38,667 nt of DNA. It comes from an uncultured Gammaproteobacteria bacterium (lineage in GTDB: Bacteria; Pseudomonadota; Gammaproteobacteria; Pseudomonadales; Azotimanducaceae). The stretch's first letter is position 1; every line of letters begins with the position of its first letter. Shown here one piece after another: positions 1 to 9,161 of the stretch. Under the pieces are notes generated by a model, which saw only the letters and a list, made by a program, of their open reading frames with translations, had not been told where the DNA came from and did no database searches. The translations under genes were made by a program, and so were the position numbers. The stretch covers positions 1-38,667 of the forward strand of contig CAJXCK010000010.1 in NCBI GenBank assembly GCA_913051785.1, read 5' to 3'.

Positions 1-1
1 T

Positions 2-325
2 CCTGTTTGCGAATCACTTAGGGAGAGAGGCTTGGACTTGCTAGGGCCTTTACCCGCGGACACCCTCTTCACGCCAAAGTACCTTGATGAGGCAGACGCT
101 GTTATGGCGATGTACCATGATCAGGGACTGCCCGTCTTGAAATATTCGAGTTTTGGTAGAGCTGTCAATATTACCCTGGGCTTACCGTTCGTAAGAACGT
201 CTGTCGATCATGGAACGGCTCTTGAGCTGGCGGGAAGAGGGGTCGCAGACAGTAGTAGTTTTCGGGAGGCTATAAAACTAGCGGGACGCATTTTGAAAAC
301 TGGGGCCGGTTCCCACGCGAACTAA
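2..325 (+). CDS. pdxA: 4-hydroxythreonine-4-phosphate dehydrogenase PdxA (C-terminal part)
   Basis: This is the 3' end of pdxA; the frame is open to the left edge, so the N-terminal two thirds lie outside the window. PdxA oxidises 4-phosphohydroxy-L-threonine in the cytoplasmic pyridoxal-phosphate pathway. The visible 107 residues carry the family's C-terminal signature: a [11 protein letters not shown] stretch with a metal-binding histidine, followed by [14 protein letters not shown] and a short helical tail. The stop TAA (323-325) is one base before the ATG of rsmA, so the two are almost certainly co-transcribed, an arrangement common in gammaproteobacteria. Nothing looks broken; the gene is only cut by the window. 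Confidence 0.95.
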   Translation, partial: PVCESLRERGLDLLGPLPADTLFTPKYLDEADAVMAMYHDQGLPVLKYSSFGRAVNITLGLPFVRTSVDHGTALELAGRGVADSSSFREAIKLAGRILKTGAGSHAN

Positions 326-326
326 G

Positions 327-1118
327 ATGGCGCACGTTAGGAAAAGATTTGGACAACATTTTCTCTCAGATTCTATCGTGATCGGGAGCTTGTTGAGGGC
401 AATCGGTCCATCTAGAGGCGATCGAATACTTGAAATCGGTCCGGGAAGGGGAGCCATCTCGAGGCATTTGGCCCAGCTTGAAGATGTTGATTACGTTGGC
501 GTTGAGATAGATAGGGATTTGGTAGCTTTTCTCAGGGAAAGTTATCCAGATATTAAAGTTCATTGCGAAGATATTCTAAAGGCAGACTTAGAGCAGATTC
601 TCGCAGTAGAAAACAATAGGGAGTCCGCGAAAACTAACTGGAAGATTATCGGTAACCTTCCCTACAATATTTCCAGCCCACTTTTGATGAAAATGATCGA
701 GTTTTTGAGGACGAATCCTGGCGTTATTGGTTCGATGATTTTTATGTTTCAAAAGGAGCTAGCCTCTCGCTTAATCGCTTCGAAAGGATCAAAGCAGTGG
801 AGTAAGTTGAGTATTTATTCGCAACTGTTTATGGAAGCTGAGTTGCTTTTTGATGTGCACCCTGAAAGCTTTTCGCCACCTCCTAAAGTCATGTCCTCTG
901 TCTTGAGAATAACGCCTCGGGAAGATCAGGAAAATCAGAGCATTCCAAACAATCTCAGCGCGATACTAAATGTGGCGTTCTCGGCGCGGAGAAAGACTTT
1001 GCAAAACGTTTTCAAGGATTATTCAGTAGATTGGGAAGCGCTTCAGATTCGACCAACATCGAGGCCAGACCAGCTCGGTGAAAAGGATTACTTGAAGTTG
1101 TCTCGGGCACTTTTGTGA
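327..1118 (+). CDS. rsmA: 16S rRNA dimethyladenosine transferase RsmA (KsgA)
   Basis: RsmA dimethylates two adjacent adenines near the 3' end of 16S rRNA late in 30S assembly. The 263 residues match the usual length. FGQHFL sits at residues 8-13, the SAM-binding loop ILEIGPGRGAIS at about 34-45, and the catalytic NLPYN motif at 110-114. The C-terminal domain begins after the SPPPKV stretch. The ATG at 327 is chosen because it follows the pdxA stop directly and places FGQHFL where the family has it. In many relatives apaG lies between this gene and apaH; here the next gene is apaH, 27 bp away. Confidence 0.97.
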   Translation: MAHVRKRFGQHFLSDSIVIGSLLRAIGPSRGDRILEIGPGRGAISRHLAQLEDVDYVGVEIDRDLVAFLRESYPDIKVHCEDILKADLEQILAVENNRESAKTNWKIIGNLPYNISSPLLMKMIEFLRTNPGVIGSMIFMFQKELASRLIASKGSKQWSKLSIYSQLFMEAELLFDVHPESFSPPPKVMSSVLRITPREDQENQSIPNNLSAILNVAFSARRKTLQNVFKDYSVDWEALQIRPTSRPDQLGEKDYLKLSRALL

Positions 1119-1145
1119 ATCCAGTCTTTTTTAGGTGAATTTGAT

Positions 1146-1979
1146 TTGGCGACTTATGCGGTAGGAGATTTGCAGGGCTGTTATCAGGAATTTAGGGATC
1201 TACTCGAAAAAATCAATTTCGGTCCCTCCGACAAGCTTTTATTGGCAGGGGATCTAGTAAATAGAGGACCTCACTCTCTCGAAACGTTGAGATTTATACG
1301 TGGATTCTCGGATCAGTGTGAGATCGTCTTGGGTAATCATGATCTTCACTTGCTTGCTATCGTTATTGGTGGCCATGGAATCAAGAACTCAGATACGTTT
1401 GATTCTTTACTGGAGTCGGGTGAAATTCAGGAACTCGCAGACTGGCTCTTGAGGCAACGCCTTATGTTTATTGAAGAAGAGTTAAACGTAGCGATGGTCC
1501 ATGCAGGTGTATACCCCGAGTGGGATTTAAAAACAGCAAGAGAACTAGCGAGTGAGGTAGAACTCGTATTTCAGGGTCGAGGAGAGATTTCTCCTCGGGT
1601 CTTATTCAAGAATTTATATGGTAATGAACCCATCACCTGGCATGATGATTTAAGGGGCATTCAGAGGCTACGTTTTATTATCAACTGTTTCACCAGAATG
1701 CGAATGCTCACCAAAAATGGGGCACTGAATTTCGATTATAAGGGTCCGTTAGATGAATCACCGAATAACTTGATTCCCTGGTTTAGATACAACTCTTTCA
1801 AAAAGACTCGAGATACCAAAATACTTTTTGGGCACTGGGCTTCACTGGAAGGCGAAACCGGGGATACTGATTTCATAGCATTAGATACTGGTTGTGTTTG
1901 GGGCAGGAGGTTAACTGCTTACTGTCTCGAAACAGGTGAATTTCATTTTCAAGAAGCAAAACGGCCGAGCGTGACATAA
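1146..1979 (+). CDS. apaH: Symmetrical bis(5'-nucleosyl)-tetraphosphatase ApaH
   Basis: ApaH splits Ap4A into two ADP and controls dinucleoside polyphosphate levels and RNA Np-caps. The 277-residue protein carries the metallophosphatase motifs in order: GDLQGC (7-12), GDLVNRGP, GNHD, and VHAG in the middle of the chain. The start is TTG at 1146, with AGGTGA at 1133-1138 as ribosome binding site 7 bases upstream; the resulting MATYAVGD matches the family N-terminus, so no upstream ATG is needed. It continues the pdxA-rsmA operon. Length and motifs are complete. Confidence 0.95.
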   Translation: MATYAVGDLQGCYQEFRDLLEKINFGPSDKLLLAGDLVNRGPHSLETLRFIRGFSDQCEIVLGNHDLHLLAIVIGGHGIKNSDTFDSLLESGEIQELADWLLRQRLMFIEEELNVAMVHAGVYPEWDLKTARELASEVELVFQGRGEISPRVLFKNLYGNEPITWHDDLRGIQRLRFIINCFTRMRMLTKNGALNFDYKGPLDESPNNLIPWFRYNSFKKTRDTKILFGHWASLEGETGDTDFIALDTGCVWGRRLTAYCLETGEFHFQEAKRPSVT

Positions 1980-1997
1980 TTTTAAGAGTTATTTTTC

Positions 1998-3071
1998 GTG
2001 GACGATTTGAAATATTTTTTGGTTGGAGGAGCAGTTAGAGATCAGGTTCTAAAAAGAGAAAACTCAGACAGGGATTATGTCGTTGTAGGTGCCAATGAGG
2101 AGCAAATGTTGGAGCGTGGCTTTAAAAAAATCGGCAAATCTTTTCCTGTATTTTTGCACCCAGATACGGGGGAAGAATATGCGTTGGCGAGAACAGAGAA
2201 AAAGCAAGGTCTAGGTCACACCGGGTTTGAGATATCTGCCTCAGCCGACATCACTCTTTTGCAGGATCTATCGAGGCGAGACCTCACTATCAATGCGATC
2301 GCTGTATCCCCTGGCGGCGATTTTTTTGATCCTTACAACGGCCTCGAAGATTTGTCCAACAAGGTACTCAGACATGTGAGTGATGCCTTCATAGAAGATC
2401 CGTTGCGATTTTTCCGTGTAGCTAGGTTTGCCTCTCAGTTACCCGGCTTCTCGATAGCTGAAGAAACCTCATTTCTCATGAAAGAAATGCACAGATTTGA
2501 AAGTCTCGACGAGTTAAGTGGTGAACGTATCTGGCAGGAGTTCCTGAAAGCGCTTAAAGCGCCAGAGCCGAACAGGTGGTTCGAGACTCTTTCTAATGTG
2601 CAAGCCTACGACCCTTGGTTTGGCGTCTTTAGTGGCAAGACCTTTAAAATTGCGCCCGGAAGTGCGATAGAGAGGTTTGCACTATTGCCGCTCTTAGAGG
2701 ATGAAATACTAACTTTTTCGGATATGTTAAAGATTCCTAAAGAGTTTTCTCAGGCAGCTCTGGATCGAGTGCGCCATCTGGAGTATTTCAATGCCGACTC
2801 GCCAAACGAGGCTAGCCTTGCAGTTTATTATGATCACCTGGTCGCACTAAAGGCTCTGCATGATCCTTTCAGACTCTTTTTTCTTCTTGATTTGATTCAA
2901 GATGAGTCTTTACGCGCTGAGTGGCGTTCAAAATCAAGTCGCGATCTTGATGTAATTAAAGAACACAAAGAAATCATAGAGAAAGAAACGTCTTCGTTGT
3001 TAGGTCGAGATAAAGGAGAAGGGATAAAGCATGCTCGACTTAAAGTTCTTCAAGATCAGTTCGAGCGATGA
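1998..3071 (+). CDS. cca: CCA-adding tRNA nucleotidyltransferase
   Basis: This class II nucleotidyltransferase builds or repairs the 3' CCA end of tRNAs. The N-terminal head has GGAVRD (10-15), the metal-binding DRD (24-26) and RRDLTINA (93-100), followed by the neck segment around DPLRFFRVARFA. At 357 residues it is shorter than the roughly 410-residue E. coli enzyme, and I see no HD-type phosphohydrolase motif in the C-terminal part, so it is probably the short form without phosphatase activity. The start is GTG at 1998, giving MDDLKYFLVGGAVRD. The 3' end overlaps the convergent folB by 16 bp (3056-3071). The one tRNA in this window already encodes CCA, so here the enzyme would mainly repair ends. 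Confidence 0.93.
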   Translation: MDDLKYFLVGGAVRDQVLKRENSDRDYVVVGANEEQMLERGFKKIGKSFPVFLHPDTGEEYALARTEKKQGLGHTGFEISASADITLLQDLSRRDLTINAIAVSPGGDFFDPYNGLEDLSNKVLRHVSDAFIEDPLRFFRVARFASQLPGFSIAEETSFLMKEMHRFESLDELSGERIWQEFLKALKAPEPNRWFETLSNVQAYDPWFGVFSGKTFKIAPGSAIERFALLPLLEDEILTFSDMLKIPKEFSQAALDRVRHLEYFNADSPNEASLAVYYDHLVALKALHDPFRLFFLLDLIQDESLRAEWRSKSSRDLDVIKEHKEIIEKETSSLLGRDKGEGIKHARLKVLQDQFER

Positions 3072-3412
3072 ATTCTAACTCCAACAAATTCTGCTTTTGA
3101 CAGTGCGTCGGGTTTTTTTACTGATAAGTCGACGCTAGAGACCCTAGGCTGCTTTAAGCAGTAATCGCATACATTTTCAGCCAACGTTTCGAGAAGGAGA
3201 TACTTGCCATTTCGAATTATTCGCTCGGCCTCCTTGGCCAAGTAAGAATAATCTACGGTATCTCCGATCACTTTGCTTCGAGCAGCAGGACGGATATCGG
3301 TATGAATTTCTAAATCTAACAGAATCTTTTGTTCTTTTACTCTCTCTGCTTCCAAAATCCCCACTATCGCGGTGATCTCAAGACCAGCGATTTGGATGAT
3401 GTCTTTGGCCAC
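3056..3412 (-). CDS. folB: Dihydroneopterin aldolase FolB
   Basis: FolB converts 7,8-dihydroneopterin to 6-hydroxymethyl-dihydropterin in folate synthesis. The open frame runs upstream to 3535, but those residues lie inside tsaD and do not resemble FolB. I choose GTG at 3412, one base after the tsaD stop, which gives 118 residues starting MAKDIIQIAGLE, the usual FolB size and N-terminus. Family signs are the GILEAERVKEQ segment, DTVDYSYLAKEA, and a lysine-rich C-terminal VKKPDAL motif. It is downstream of tsaD in a two-gene unit. The folK and plsY genes commonly found in this neighbourhood are absent. Confidence 0.92.
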   Translation of the reverse strand: MAKDIIQIAGLEITAIVGILEAERVKEQKILLDLEIHTDIRPAARSKVIGDTVDYSYLAKEAERIIRNGKYLLLETLAENVCDYCLKQPRVSSVDLSVKKPDALSKAEFVGVRIHRSN

Positions 3413-3413
3413 C

Positions 3414-4463
3414 TCAGATACTCTCTGTAAAGTTGTGGAGTGCTTCGATGTTCCAACGAGGCGTGGTTTTGATTTCCAGCGATAGATCGCGCTCTTGTTT
3501 TTGACCAGACATCCTAAGTGCCCCGGCATGAGCAATCATGGCTCCATTATCGGTGCAGAACTCTGGTGAAGCATAGTAAATGGTGGCGCTAAGTTCGTTT
3601 TCTAAATACTTTCGTAGATGTTGATTTGCGCTGACTCCACCCGCGATAACTAAGTGATCGATCCCTGTTTCTTTCAGGGCGCGCTCACATTTGATTTTTA
3701 ACGTCTCAACCACGGCATCTTCGAAGGCGAGAGAGATGTCCTCTATGTCTTTGTCGCTCAGAGTTCCGCATTCCTTTATGGTATTTTGAGCGAAAGTTTT
3801 GAGTCCGCTGAAGCTCAAGTTTAGCCCTGGCCGATCAGTCATTGGCCTTGGAAATCTAAATCGGGCTGGCGCCCCACTCGACAATTTTTGTCGTGCCGCA
3901 CTTGCAGCCGCAGCGATTTGTGGGCCTCCTGGATAACCCAGGCCAAGTATTTTGGCCGTTTTATCAAAAGCTTCTCCAGCAGCGTCATCCACTGACTCAC
4001 CCATTAATTCATACTCCCCGAGAGCTTTCACATTCACTATTTGGGTGTGGCCGCCAGACACCAAGAGAGCGACGAACGGAAACGGCGGAGGTTTCTTCTC
4101 CATCATTGGGGCAAGGAGGTGGGCCTCCATGTGATTAATGGAAAGCGAAGGTATTTGCAAAGACAGAGCCAGAGTTTTTGCGAATGTTGCTCCGATTAGC
4201 AGTGCGCCCATTAGTCCCGGACCGGACGTATAAGCGATGCCTTGTAGATCGGTTAATTTTTTCTGATTATTGGCTAGTATCAATTTGGTCAGAGGGCTGA
4301 TCTTTCTAATGTGGTCTCTCGAGGCGAGCTCGGGTACCACCCCACCGTAATCTTTGTGAATGTCGGTTTGGCTATGGAGAACATGGTCTATTAAGCCGTG
4401 TTCACTATCGTAGAGAGCTAGGCCCGTCTCGTCGCAAGATGTCTCGATCCCAAGTATCAGCAT
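3414..4463 (-). CDS. tsaD: tRNA N6-adenosine threonylcarbamoyltransferase TsaD
   Basis: TsaD is the catalytic subunit that places threonylcarbamoyl on A37 of ANN-decoding tRNAs, working with TsaB, TsaC and TsaE. The 349 residues contain GIETSCDET at 5-13, the metal-binding histidines of HMEAH at 111-115, VSGGHTQ at 135-141 and a C-terminal GGVSAN nucleotide-binding loop. The start ATG at 4463 yields the standard [13 protein letters not shown]. It is divergent from rpsU; the 117 bp between them must hold promoters for both. The intron-bearing tRNA at 9162 reads ANN codons and is itself a likely substrate (inference). Confidence 0.97.
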   Translation of the reverse strand: MLILGIETSCDETGLALYDSEHGLIDHVLHSQTDIHKDYGGVVPELASRDHIRKISPLTKLILANNQKKLTDLQGIAYTSGPGLMGALLIGATFAKTLALSLQIPSLSINHMEAHLLAPMMEKKPPPFPFVALLVSGGHTQIVNVKALGEYELMGESVDDAAGEAFDKTAKILGLGYPGGPQIAAAASAARQKLSSGAPARFRFPRPMTDRPGLNLSFSGLKTFAQNTIKECGTLSDKDIEDISLAFEDAVVETLKIKCERALKETGIDHLVIAGGVSANQHLRKYLENELSATIYYASPEFCTDNGAMIAHAGALRMSGQKQERDLSLEIKTTPRWNIEALHNFTESI

Positions 4464-4580
4464 AGGAAAATTGTGGCTCCGTTTGATAATTTTAAACTGG
4501 TGAGATGATTTTACAGCCGTCTATTGCGAACTGGAGAATCCGTGTGTACCATCCTTCCTCCGTTTTGGGAACCATTTGTT

Positions 4581-4796
4581 ATGCCATATGTCAGAGTGAA
4601 AGAGAACGAGCCGTTTGACATTGCTTTAAGACGTTTTAAACGATCATGTGAAAAGGCGGGTGTTTTATCTGAGGTCAGGCGTAGAGAGTTCTATGAAAAG
4701 CCCACTGCTGTGAGAAAGAGAAAAGCAGCTGCTGCTGTCAAACGGCATATCAAGAAGGTAATGAGAGAAACTCGGAGATTCGACAGGAACTACTAA
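4581..4796 (+). CDS. rpsU: 30S ribosomal protein S21
   Basis: This is a 71-residue basic protein beginning [20 protein letters not shown] and ending in an arginine/lysine-rich helix, typical of proteobacterial S21. S21 sits on the 30S platform near the anti-Shine-Dalgarno region and helps initiation. The open frame extends upstream to 4524, but those 19 residues are unlike S21, so the internal ATG at 4581 is the start. It is the first gene of the rpsU-(yqeY)-dnaG-rpoD macromolecular-synthesis cluster. Confidence 0.98.
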   Translation: MPYVRVKENEPFDIALRRFKRSCEKAGVLSEVRRREFYEKPTAVRKRKAAAAVKRHIKKVMRETRRFDRNY

Positions 4797-4830
4797 CGGA
4801 ATCCCCTCCCTGCCAGGTTATCTCAGAATT

Positions 4831-4865
4831 AGGACGGTTAGATTAGAACGGTTAGCGTTCTCATA
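4831..4865 (+). repeat. Short direct repeat with a small hairpin between rpsU and yqeY
   Basis: ACGGTTAG occurs at 4834-4841 and again at 4848-4855. The second copy lies in the loop and stem of a five-base-pair hairpin, GAACG (4846-4850) with CGTTC (4856-4860). There is no following T-run, so it is not a convincing terminator. It could mark a processing or attenuation site between rpsU and the downstream genes, as that interval is regulated in other species, but that is only a guess. Confidence 0.3.
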
Positions 4866-4886
4866 GTCCTATAAGATAAGATTGAC

Positions 4887-5339
4887 ATGCAAGACCTTAG
4901 AACGAAACTTATCTTCGAAACCAAACAAGCGATGCGAGACAGGAACAAGCCTCGTTTGGGCACCTTGAGGATGATCTCCTCCGAATTCAAACGCTTTGAG
5001 GTGGATCAGCGCCAAACTCCAGTTGAATTAGATTTGATAGCAATCCTTGAAAAGATGTTAAAGCAAAGGAAAGACTCGCTTGATCAGTTTAGGAAAGCTG
5101 ATAGAAACGATCTGGCTGATGTAGAATCAGCAGAGATAGCAGTAATCGAAGAATTTTTGCCAGCAAAACTTTCGGACAGTGAATTGACTGAGCTAATTGC
5201 TAAATTGATAGAAAAACTTAGTCTGAGTGGTCCAAGCGATATGGGTGCCGCAATGAAAGAGTTGAAAAGCGCGGGTGATCCTCGGATAGACATGGGAAAA
5301 GCTAGTCAAATAGTCAAATCGTTACTCTCGGCGAAATAA
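4887..5339 (+). CDS. yqeY: GatB/YqeY domain protein
   Basis: This 150-residue protein is the stand-alone YqeY family, related to the C-terminal tail domain of GatB and GlnRS that contacts tRNA. It begins MQDLRTKLIFETKQAMRDRN and has the typical EFLPAKLSDSEL segment and a C-terminal MGAAMKEL...GKASQIVK region. Its precise function is not established. It is commonly found between rpsU and dnaG, exactly as here. The ATG at 4887 is the only sensible start. A true GatB carrying the same tail domain is encoded at 14772-16217. Confidence 0.92.
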   Translation: MQDLRTKLIFETKQAMRDRNKPRLGTLRMISSEFKRFEVDQRQTPVELDLIAILEKMLKQRKDSLDQFRKADRNDLADVESAEIAVIEEFLPAKLSDSELTELIAKLIEKLSLSGPSDMGAAMKELKSAGDPRIDMGKASQIVKSLLSAK

Positions 5340-5372
5340 GGATTAAGCCCTAGTTAGGCACCATCCCTTCAG

Positions 5373-5385
5373 CCTATAGTATAGG
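5373..5385 (+). promoter_or_regulatory. Possible -10 element inside a small palindrome upstream of dnaG
   Basis: CCTATA-G-TATAGG at 5373-5385 is a perfect six-base inverted repeat around one base and includes TATAGT (5375-5380), close to a sigma-70 -10 box. A TTAGGC at 5354-5359 would be a poor -35 at a short 15-bp spacing. It may be a weak internal promoter for dnaG-rpoD or may have no function. Confidence 0.25.
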
Positions 5386-5407
5386 AATACCATATCGAGC
5401 TTTTTGT

Positions 5408-7102
5408 GTGTCTGGCCTGATCCCTCAAACTTTTATAAATGATCTCATCGAATCGGCGGATATTGTAGAGATCATTGGCAGTAGGCTTGAGCTAAAAAAG
5501 GCCGGTAGGAACTTTCAAGGTTTGTGTCCTTTCCATAACGAAAAAACACCATCCTTCTCCGTAAGTCCTGAAAAACAGTTCTTTCATTGTTTTGGTTGCA
5601 AAGAGAGTGGCACCGTTCTTACGTTTTTGATGAAGTATGAAAATCTTGATTTTGTTGAAGCGATTGAAGCACTGGCAAAGCATCTTGGAAGAGATGTGCC
5701 TAGAGAGAGGGGTAAGCGTGACTCGGCTCCAGAGCAAACTAAAGAGCTGCACGCGCTTGAGTCGGCTGTCCAGATCTTTAAAGATAATCTTCGAAATTCG
5801 AGCGAAGCGATCTCATATCTCAAACGCCGCGGTATCAGCGGTGAGATAGCTAGGGATTTCGGACTGGGTTATGCGCCCGATGAGTGGCAGCATCTATCGT
5901 CAAAATTAGAGAAAGATGGTTTCTCTGCCCAGGTGCTGCTGAATAGTGGATTGACTACGACTAATGACAGAGGTCGGCATTATGATCGATTCAGGGGGAG
6001 GATAACGTTCCCAATTAGGAATATTCGAGGCAAAACGATTGGTTTTGGTGGTCGAGTGTTCCGGGATGGAACACCTAAATATCTGAACTCTCCCGAGACG
6101 AAGCTCTTTTCTAAAAGCAAGGAAGTCTACGGTTTATTCGAAGCTAGGAAAGGAAACCAGCGATTAGACAGGCTCATACTCGTTGAAGGATACATGGACG
6201 TGATCGCCCTAGCGCAGCATGGCATACGAAATGTCGTAGCGACCCTCGGGACAGCCGTAGGGGAAGATCATTTGAGGAAAATGTACAGGTATAGCAGAGA
6301 GATTGTATGTTGTTTCGACGGAGACGAGGCTGGCAGGAGTGCAGCATTCAGAGCTTTAGAGGCAGCTCTGCCCTTTCTTGATGAAAAAAAGCGAATTCAT
6401 TTTATATTTTTGCCTAATGGTGAGGACCCTGATTCTTTTGTGAATAGAAATGGATCTGATAGATTTCTAGAGCTAGTTCAATCTTCGACGCCCGGATTCG
6501 AATATCTGTTCTCGAGTTTAGGGTCAAATTTGGATCTCTCCTTGCTGGATGACAAAGTCGCATTAGCAGGTTTGGCGAGGCCATTGATAGACAGAGTGAA
6601 CTCTAAACTCGCGAGAGATGTTTTGTTGGCTAGATTAGGCGAGCTTACAGGTTTGGACTTATCAAAGCCGCAGCCCCGAGGTGCTTCGAAACCGATCCAA
6701 GTAAGACGTGATTTTTCTCAACCAGTTCAGAAATTATCGGAAAGGCTGGCTGGCATGCTTGTACGGAGACCCGAATTGTTAAAAGTCCTGAGTATCGAGG
6801 ATCGCGATGCTTTGGCCGCTCTTGGAAATGAATCGGATCTTTTTTTTAAGGTTGAGACAATAATCTCACGTGACCCCAATCTGTTGCCTGAGGAGCTGAT
6901 TAGCAGATGGCCTGACGCTGAGGATGTGGATAAGGTTGTCGCTTTGGCTAACTTTGAAGAAGTGCTTGGAGTAGATGAACAAGAGATACAGTTCCTGGAG
7001 GGAGTTGGTCGTTGGCTAGGTTTGCGGGAAGCAAACGCGGAAGTTGAGAGGCTTAAGAAACATATTAACGACCGAGGAGAAGAAGGAACAGTAAATAATT
7101 GA
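5408..7102 (+). CDS. dnaG: DNA primase DnaG
   Basis: DnaG makes the RNA primers for replication. Domains in order: a CHC2 zinc domain with C40, H43, C61 and C64; a catalytic core with the TOPRIM glutamate E260 in LVEGYMDV and the D304/D306 pair in FDGDEAGR; then a C-terminal helicase-binding region from about residue 430. The 564 residues are slightly shorter than the E. coli enzyme (581). The start is GTG at 5408, giving MSGLIPQTFINDL. It lies between yqeY and rpoD as in other gammaproteobacteria. Confidence 0.97.
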   Translation: MSGLIPQTFINDLIESADIVEIIGSRLELKKAGRNFQGLCPFHNEKTPSFSVSPEKQFFHCFGCKESGTVLTFLMKYENLDFVEAIEALAKHLGRDVPRERGKRDSAPEQTKELHALESAVQIFKDNLRNSSEAISYLKRRGISGEIARDFGLGYAPDEWQHLSSKLEKDGFSAQVLLNSGLTTTNDRGRHYDRFRGRITFPIRNIRGKTIGFGGRVFRDGTPKYLNSPETKLFSKSKEVYGLFEARKGNQRLDRLILVEGYMDVIALAQHGIRNVVATLGTAVGEDHLRKMYRYSREIVCCFDGDEAGRSAAFRALEAALPFLDEKKRIHFIFLPNGEDPDSFVNRNGSDRFLELVQSSTPGFEYLFSSLGSNLDLSLLDDKVALAGLARPLIDRVNSKLARDVLLARLGELTGLDLSKPQPRGASKPIQVRRDFSQPVQKLSERLAGMLVRRPELLKVLSIEDRDALAALGNESDLFFKVETIISRDPNLLPEELISRWPDAEDVDKVVALANFEEVLGVDEQEIQFLEGVGRWLGLREANAEVERLKKHINDRGEEGTVNN

Positions 7103-7143
7103 AAGGTTAATAACTTGTAGTGGCTTGATGGAGATGTGGCAGG

Positions 7144-7149
7144 TATAAT
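7144..7149 (+). promoter_or_regulatory. Candidate -10 box of an rpoD promoter
   Basis: A perfect TATAAT lies in the 199-bp gap between dnaG and rpoD, about 150 bp before the chosen rpoD start. The -35 position is poor (TGGCTT at 17-bp spacing). rpoD often has its own promoter in this gap, so the site is plausible. The rest of the gap (7103-7301) shows no gene and no clear terminator. Confidence 0.35.
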
Positions 7150-7301
7150 CGCTCGCCTCCTAGGAAACGCGAAAAACAGAACATAAGAGTGACACCCCAG
7201 ATCAAAATCCCAGCTGACCTAATGGACGGCCTGTTTTCGTCCAAGGAGCTCTGTTTAGATAATGAAGGCTCAAGGTCCGGTTTTTGAATAATCGAGGAAA
7301 T

Positions 7302-9137
7302 ATGGCTAAAGAAATCGATACAGCGCAACAAGAATCTAGACTGAAGGAGCTCATAGCTAAAGGAAAAGAGCAGGGCTATCTGACTTTTGGCGAAGTTAAC
7401 GATCACTTGCCGGATGAGATATCTGATCCCGAGCAGATCGAAGACATCGTCCGCATGATCAACGACATGGGCATAACGGTCCATGAAACTGCTCCGGACG
7501 CAGATGACCTCCTGACTAACGAGGAGAATACGGCTGATGAGCTTGCTGCAGAGGAGGCCGCTGCGGCGCTCGCTGCAGTAGAAAACGAAGTTGGCAGGAC
7601 GACCGACCCGGTACGAATGTACATGCGCGAAATGGGAACAGTCGAGCTTCTAACAAGGGAAGGCGAGATTGCTATCGCAAAGAGAATAGAAGAAGGTATT
7701 AGGGATGTTCTAAGGGCGTTAGCTTTTTTTCCTGGAACGGTTGATTTTCTGCTGGACTCTTACACTCACTGCGTCAGTGAGGACAAATTGTCTGATCTTC
7801 TTGTTGGGTATCTTGATCCGACAGATGAAGTGCCAGCTGCAACGCAACCTGGAGATGCAGCGCCTGAAATCGACGATGATGATGACGAAGAAGAACAGAA
7901 GGGTCCTGACCCCATAGAGGCGAAGAAAAGGTTTTCGGCACTAAAAAGGAATTACAACAAATACCAAAAAATTCTCGATGAAAAGGGAGCTAATAGTACA
8001 GAACTAATTGATTATGCCCCTAAATTGGCTGAGGCTTACTCGTGTTTCAAATTGACGCCAAAATATTTCGATAAAATGGTAGAGATGGCGAAAGACGCTC
8101 ATGGCCTTTCTAGGAAGCACGAGAGGGCAATAATGTCCGTTGTGGTAAAAGATTGTGGTGTTCCTAGGGATTTATTCAGATCAGAATATTTAGATAAAGA
8201 GCTCAGCGTTACCTGGATAAATAAATTTTCCAAAGCAAAGAAAGACTATTCGGGTAGAATAGAAAAATCTCGTGGAGAGATTGCGCGTCATCAAAAACGT
8301 CTCAAGAACTTGGTCAAAGCATTGGGACTAACGATTAAAGAATTAAAAACGATAAACAGACAGGTATCTCTGGGTGAGGCTAAAGCACGCAGGGCGAAAA
8401 AGGATATGGTGGAAGCCAATCTAAGGTTGGTCATTTCCATTGCCAAGAAATACACAAATAGAGGGCTCCAGTTCTTGGACCTCATCCAGGAAGGGAACAT
8501 AGGCTTGATGAAGGCGGTGGACAAGTTCGAATACCGTCGTGGTTATAAGTTTTCAACCTATGCAACATGGTGGATAAGGCAAGCCATAACTAGGTCGATT
8601 GCTGATCAAGCAAGGACGATCAGAATACCTGTTCATATGATAGAAACTATCAACAAATTGAATCGAATAAGCAGACAAATGCTGCAAGAGATGGGTCGAG
8701 AACCTACTCCCGAGGAGTTGGGAGATAGGATGGAAATGCCGGAAGATAAGGTCCGCCGAGTGTTAAAGATCGCGAAGGAACCTATCTCGATGGAGACCCC
8801 CATTGGTGATGATGAAGATTCGAATTTGGGAGACTTTATTGAAGATCCACAAATCGGCTCCCCAATTGAACTCGCTACTGGAGAAGGGCTTCGAGAGGCG
8901 ACGAAAGATATTTTAGGTGGATTGACAGCTCGCGAAGCAAAAGTTTTGAGGATGCGGTTTGGTATTGATATGAACACTGACCACACTCTAGAGGAGGTTG
9001 GAAAACAGTTTGATGTCACCAGAGAGAGAATTCGACAGATCGAGGCAAAAGCGTTGAGAAAACTGAGACATCCGAGTAGATCTGAGCATCTAAAGAGTTT
9101 TCTGGACGAGACTTCAGAAGGAGGTAAAAATACATAA
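7302..9137 (+). CDS. rpoD: RNA polymerase primary sigma factor RpoD (sigma-70)
   Basis: This is the housekeeping sigma factor. Signs of the family are a region 1.1-like N-terminus, the acidic non-conserved region with an Asp/Glu run near residue 200, region 2 with [20 protein letters not shown] (2.3-2.4, which reads the -10 box), region 3 [13 protein letters not shown], and region 4.2 [20 protein letters not shown], which reads the -35 box. I choose ATG 7302 (611 residues), preceded by GAGGAA, over the TTG at 7284. The tRNA gene starts only 24 bp after the stop, with no visible promoter between them, so both may share a transcript. Confidence 0.97.
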   Translation: MAKEIDTAQQESRLKELIAKGKEQGYLTFGEVNDHLPDEISDPEQIEDIVRMINDMGITVHETAPDADDLLTNEENTADELAAEEAAAALAAVENEVGRTTDPVRMYMREMGTVELLTREGEIAIAKRIEEGIRDVLRALAFFPGTVDFLLDSYTHCVSEDKLSDLLVGYLDPTDEVPAATQPGDAAPEIDDDDDEEEQKGPDPIEAKKRFSALKRNYNKYQKILDEKGANSTELIDYAPKLAEAYSCFKLTPKYFDKMVEMAKDAHGLSRKHERAIMSVVVKDCGVPRDLFRSEYLDKELSVTWINKFSKAKKDYSGRIEKSRGEIARHQKRLKNLVKALGLTIKELKTINRQVSLGEAKARRAKKDMVEANLRLVISIAKKYTNRGLQFLDLIQEGNIGLMKAVDKFEYRRGYKFSTYATWWIRQAITRSIADQARTIRIPVHMIETINKLNRISRQMLQEMGREPTPEELGDRMEMPEDKVRRVLKIAKEPISMETPIGDDEDSNLGDFIEDPQIGSPIELATGEGLREATKDILGGLTAREAKVLRMRFGIDMNTDHTLEEVGKQFDVTRERIRQIEAKALRKLRHPSRSEHLKSFLDETSEGGKNT

Positions 9138-9161
9138 AGCGCAATGGAATTTGCGTGTTAA

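Noticed and set aside
3413-3535. Upstream extension of folB inside tsaD
   Set aside because: The extra 41 residues do not resemble FolB; GTG 3412 gives the standard N-terminus and length.
3893-4138. Plus-strand ORFs antisense to tsaD
   Set aside because: They are low-complexity shadows of a strongly conserved gene with no start signals or domains.
7137-7153. TGGCAGG followed by TATAATCGC as a possible sigma-54 promoter upstream of rpoD
   Set aside because: The -12 GC is one base off the strict spacing from the -24 GG, and the -12 element does not match TTGC. The TATAAT is better read as a sigma-70 -10 box.
7107-7484. A 125-codon minus-strand ORF across the rpoD promoter region and start
   Set aside because: It has no recognisable domain, overlaps the rpoD N-terminus and lacks a ribosome binding site; it reads as a shadow of the real gene.
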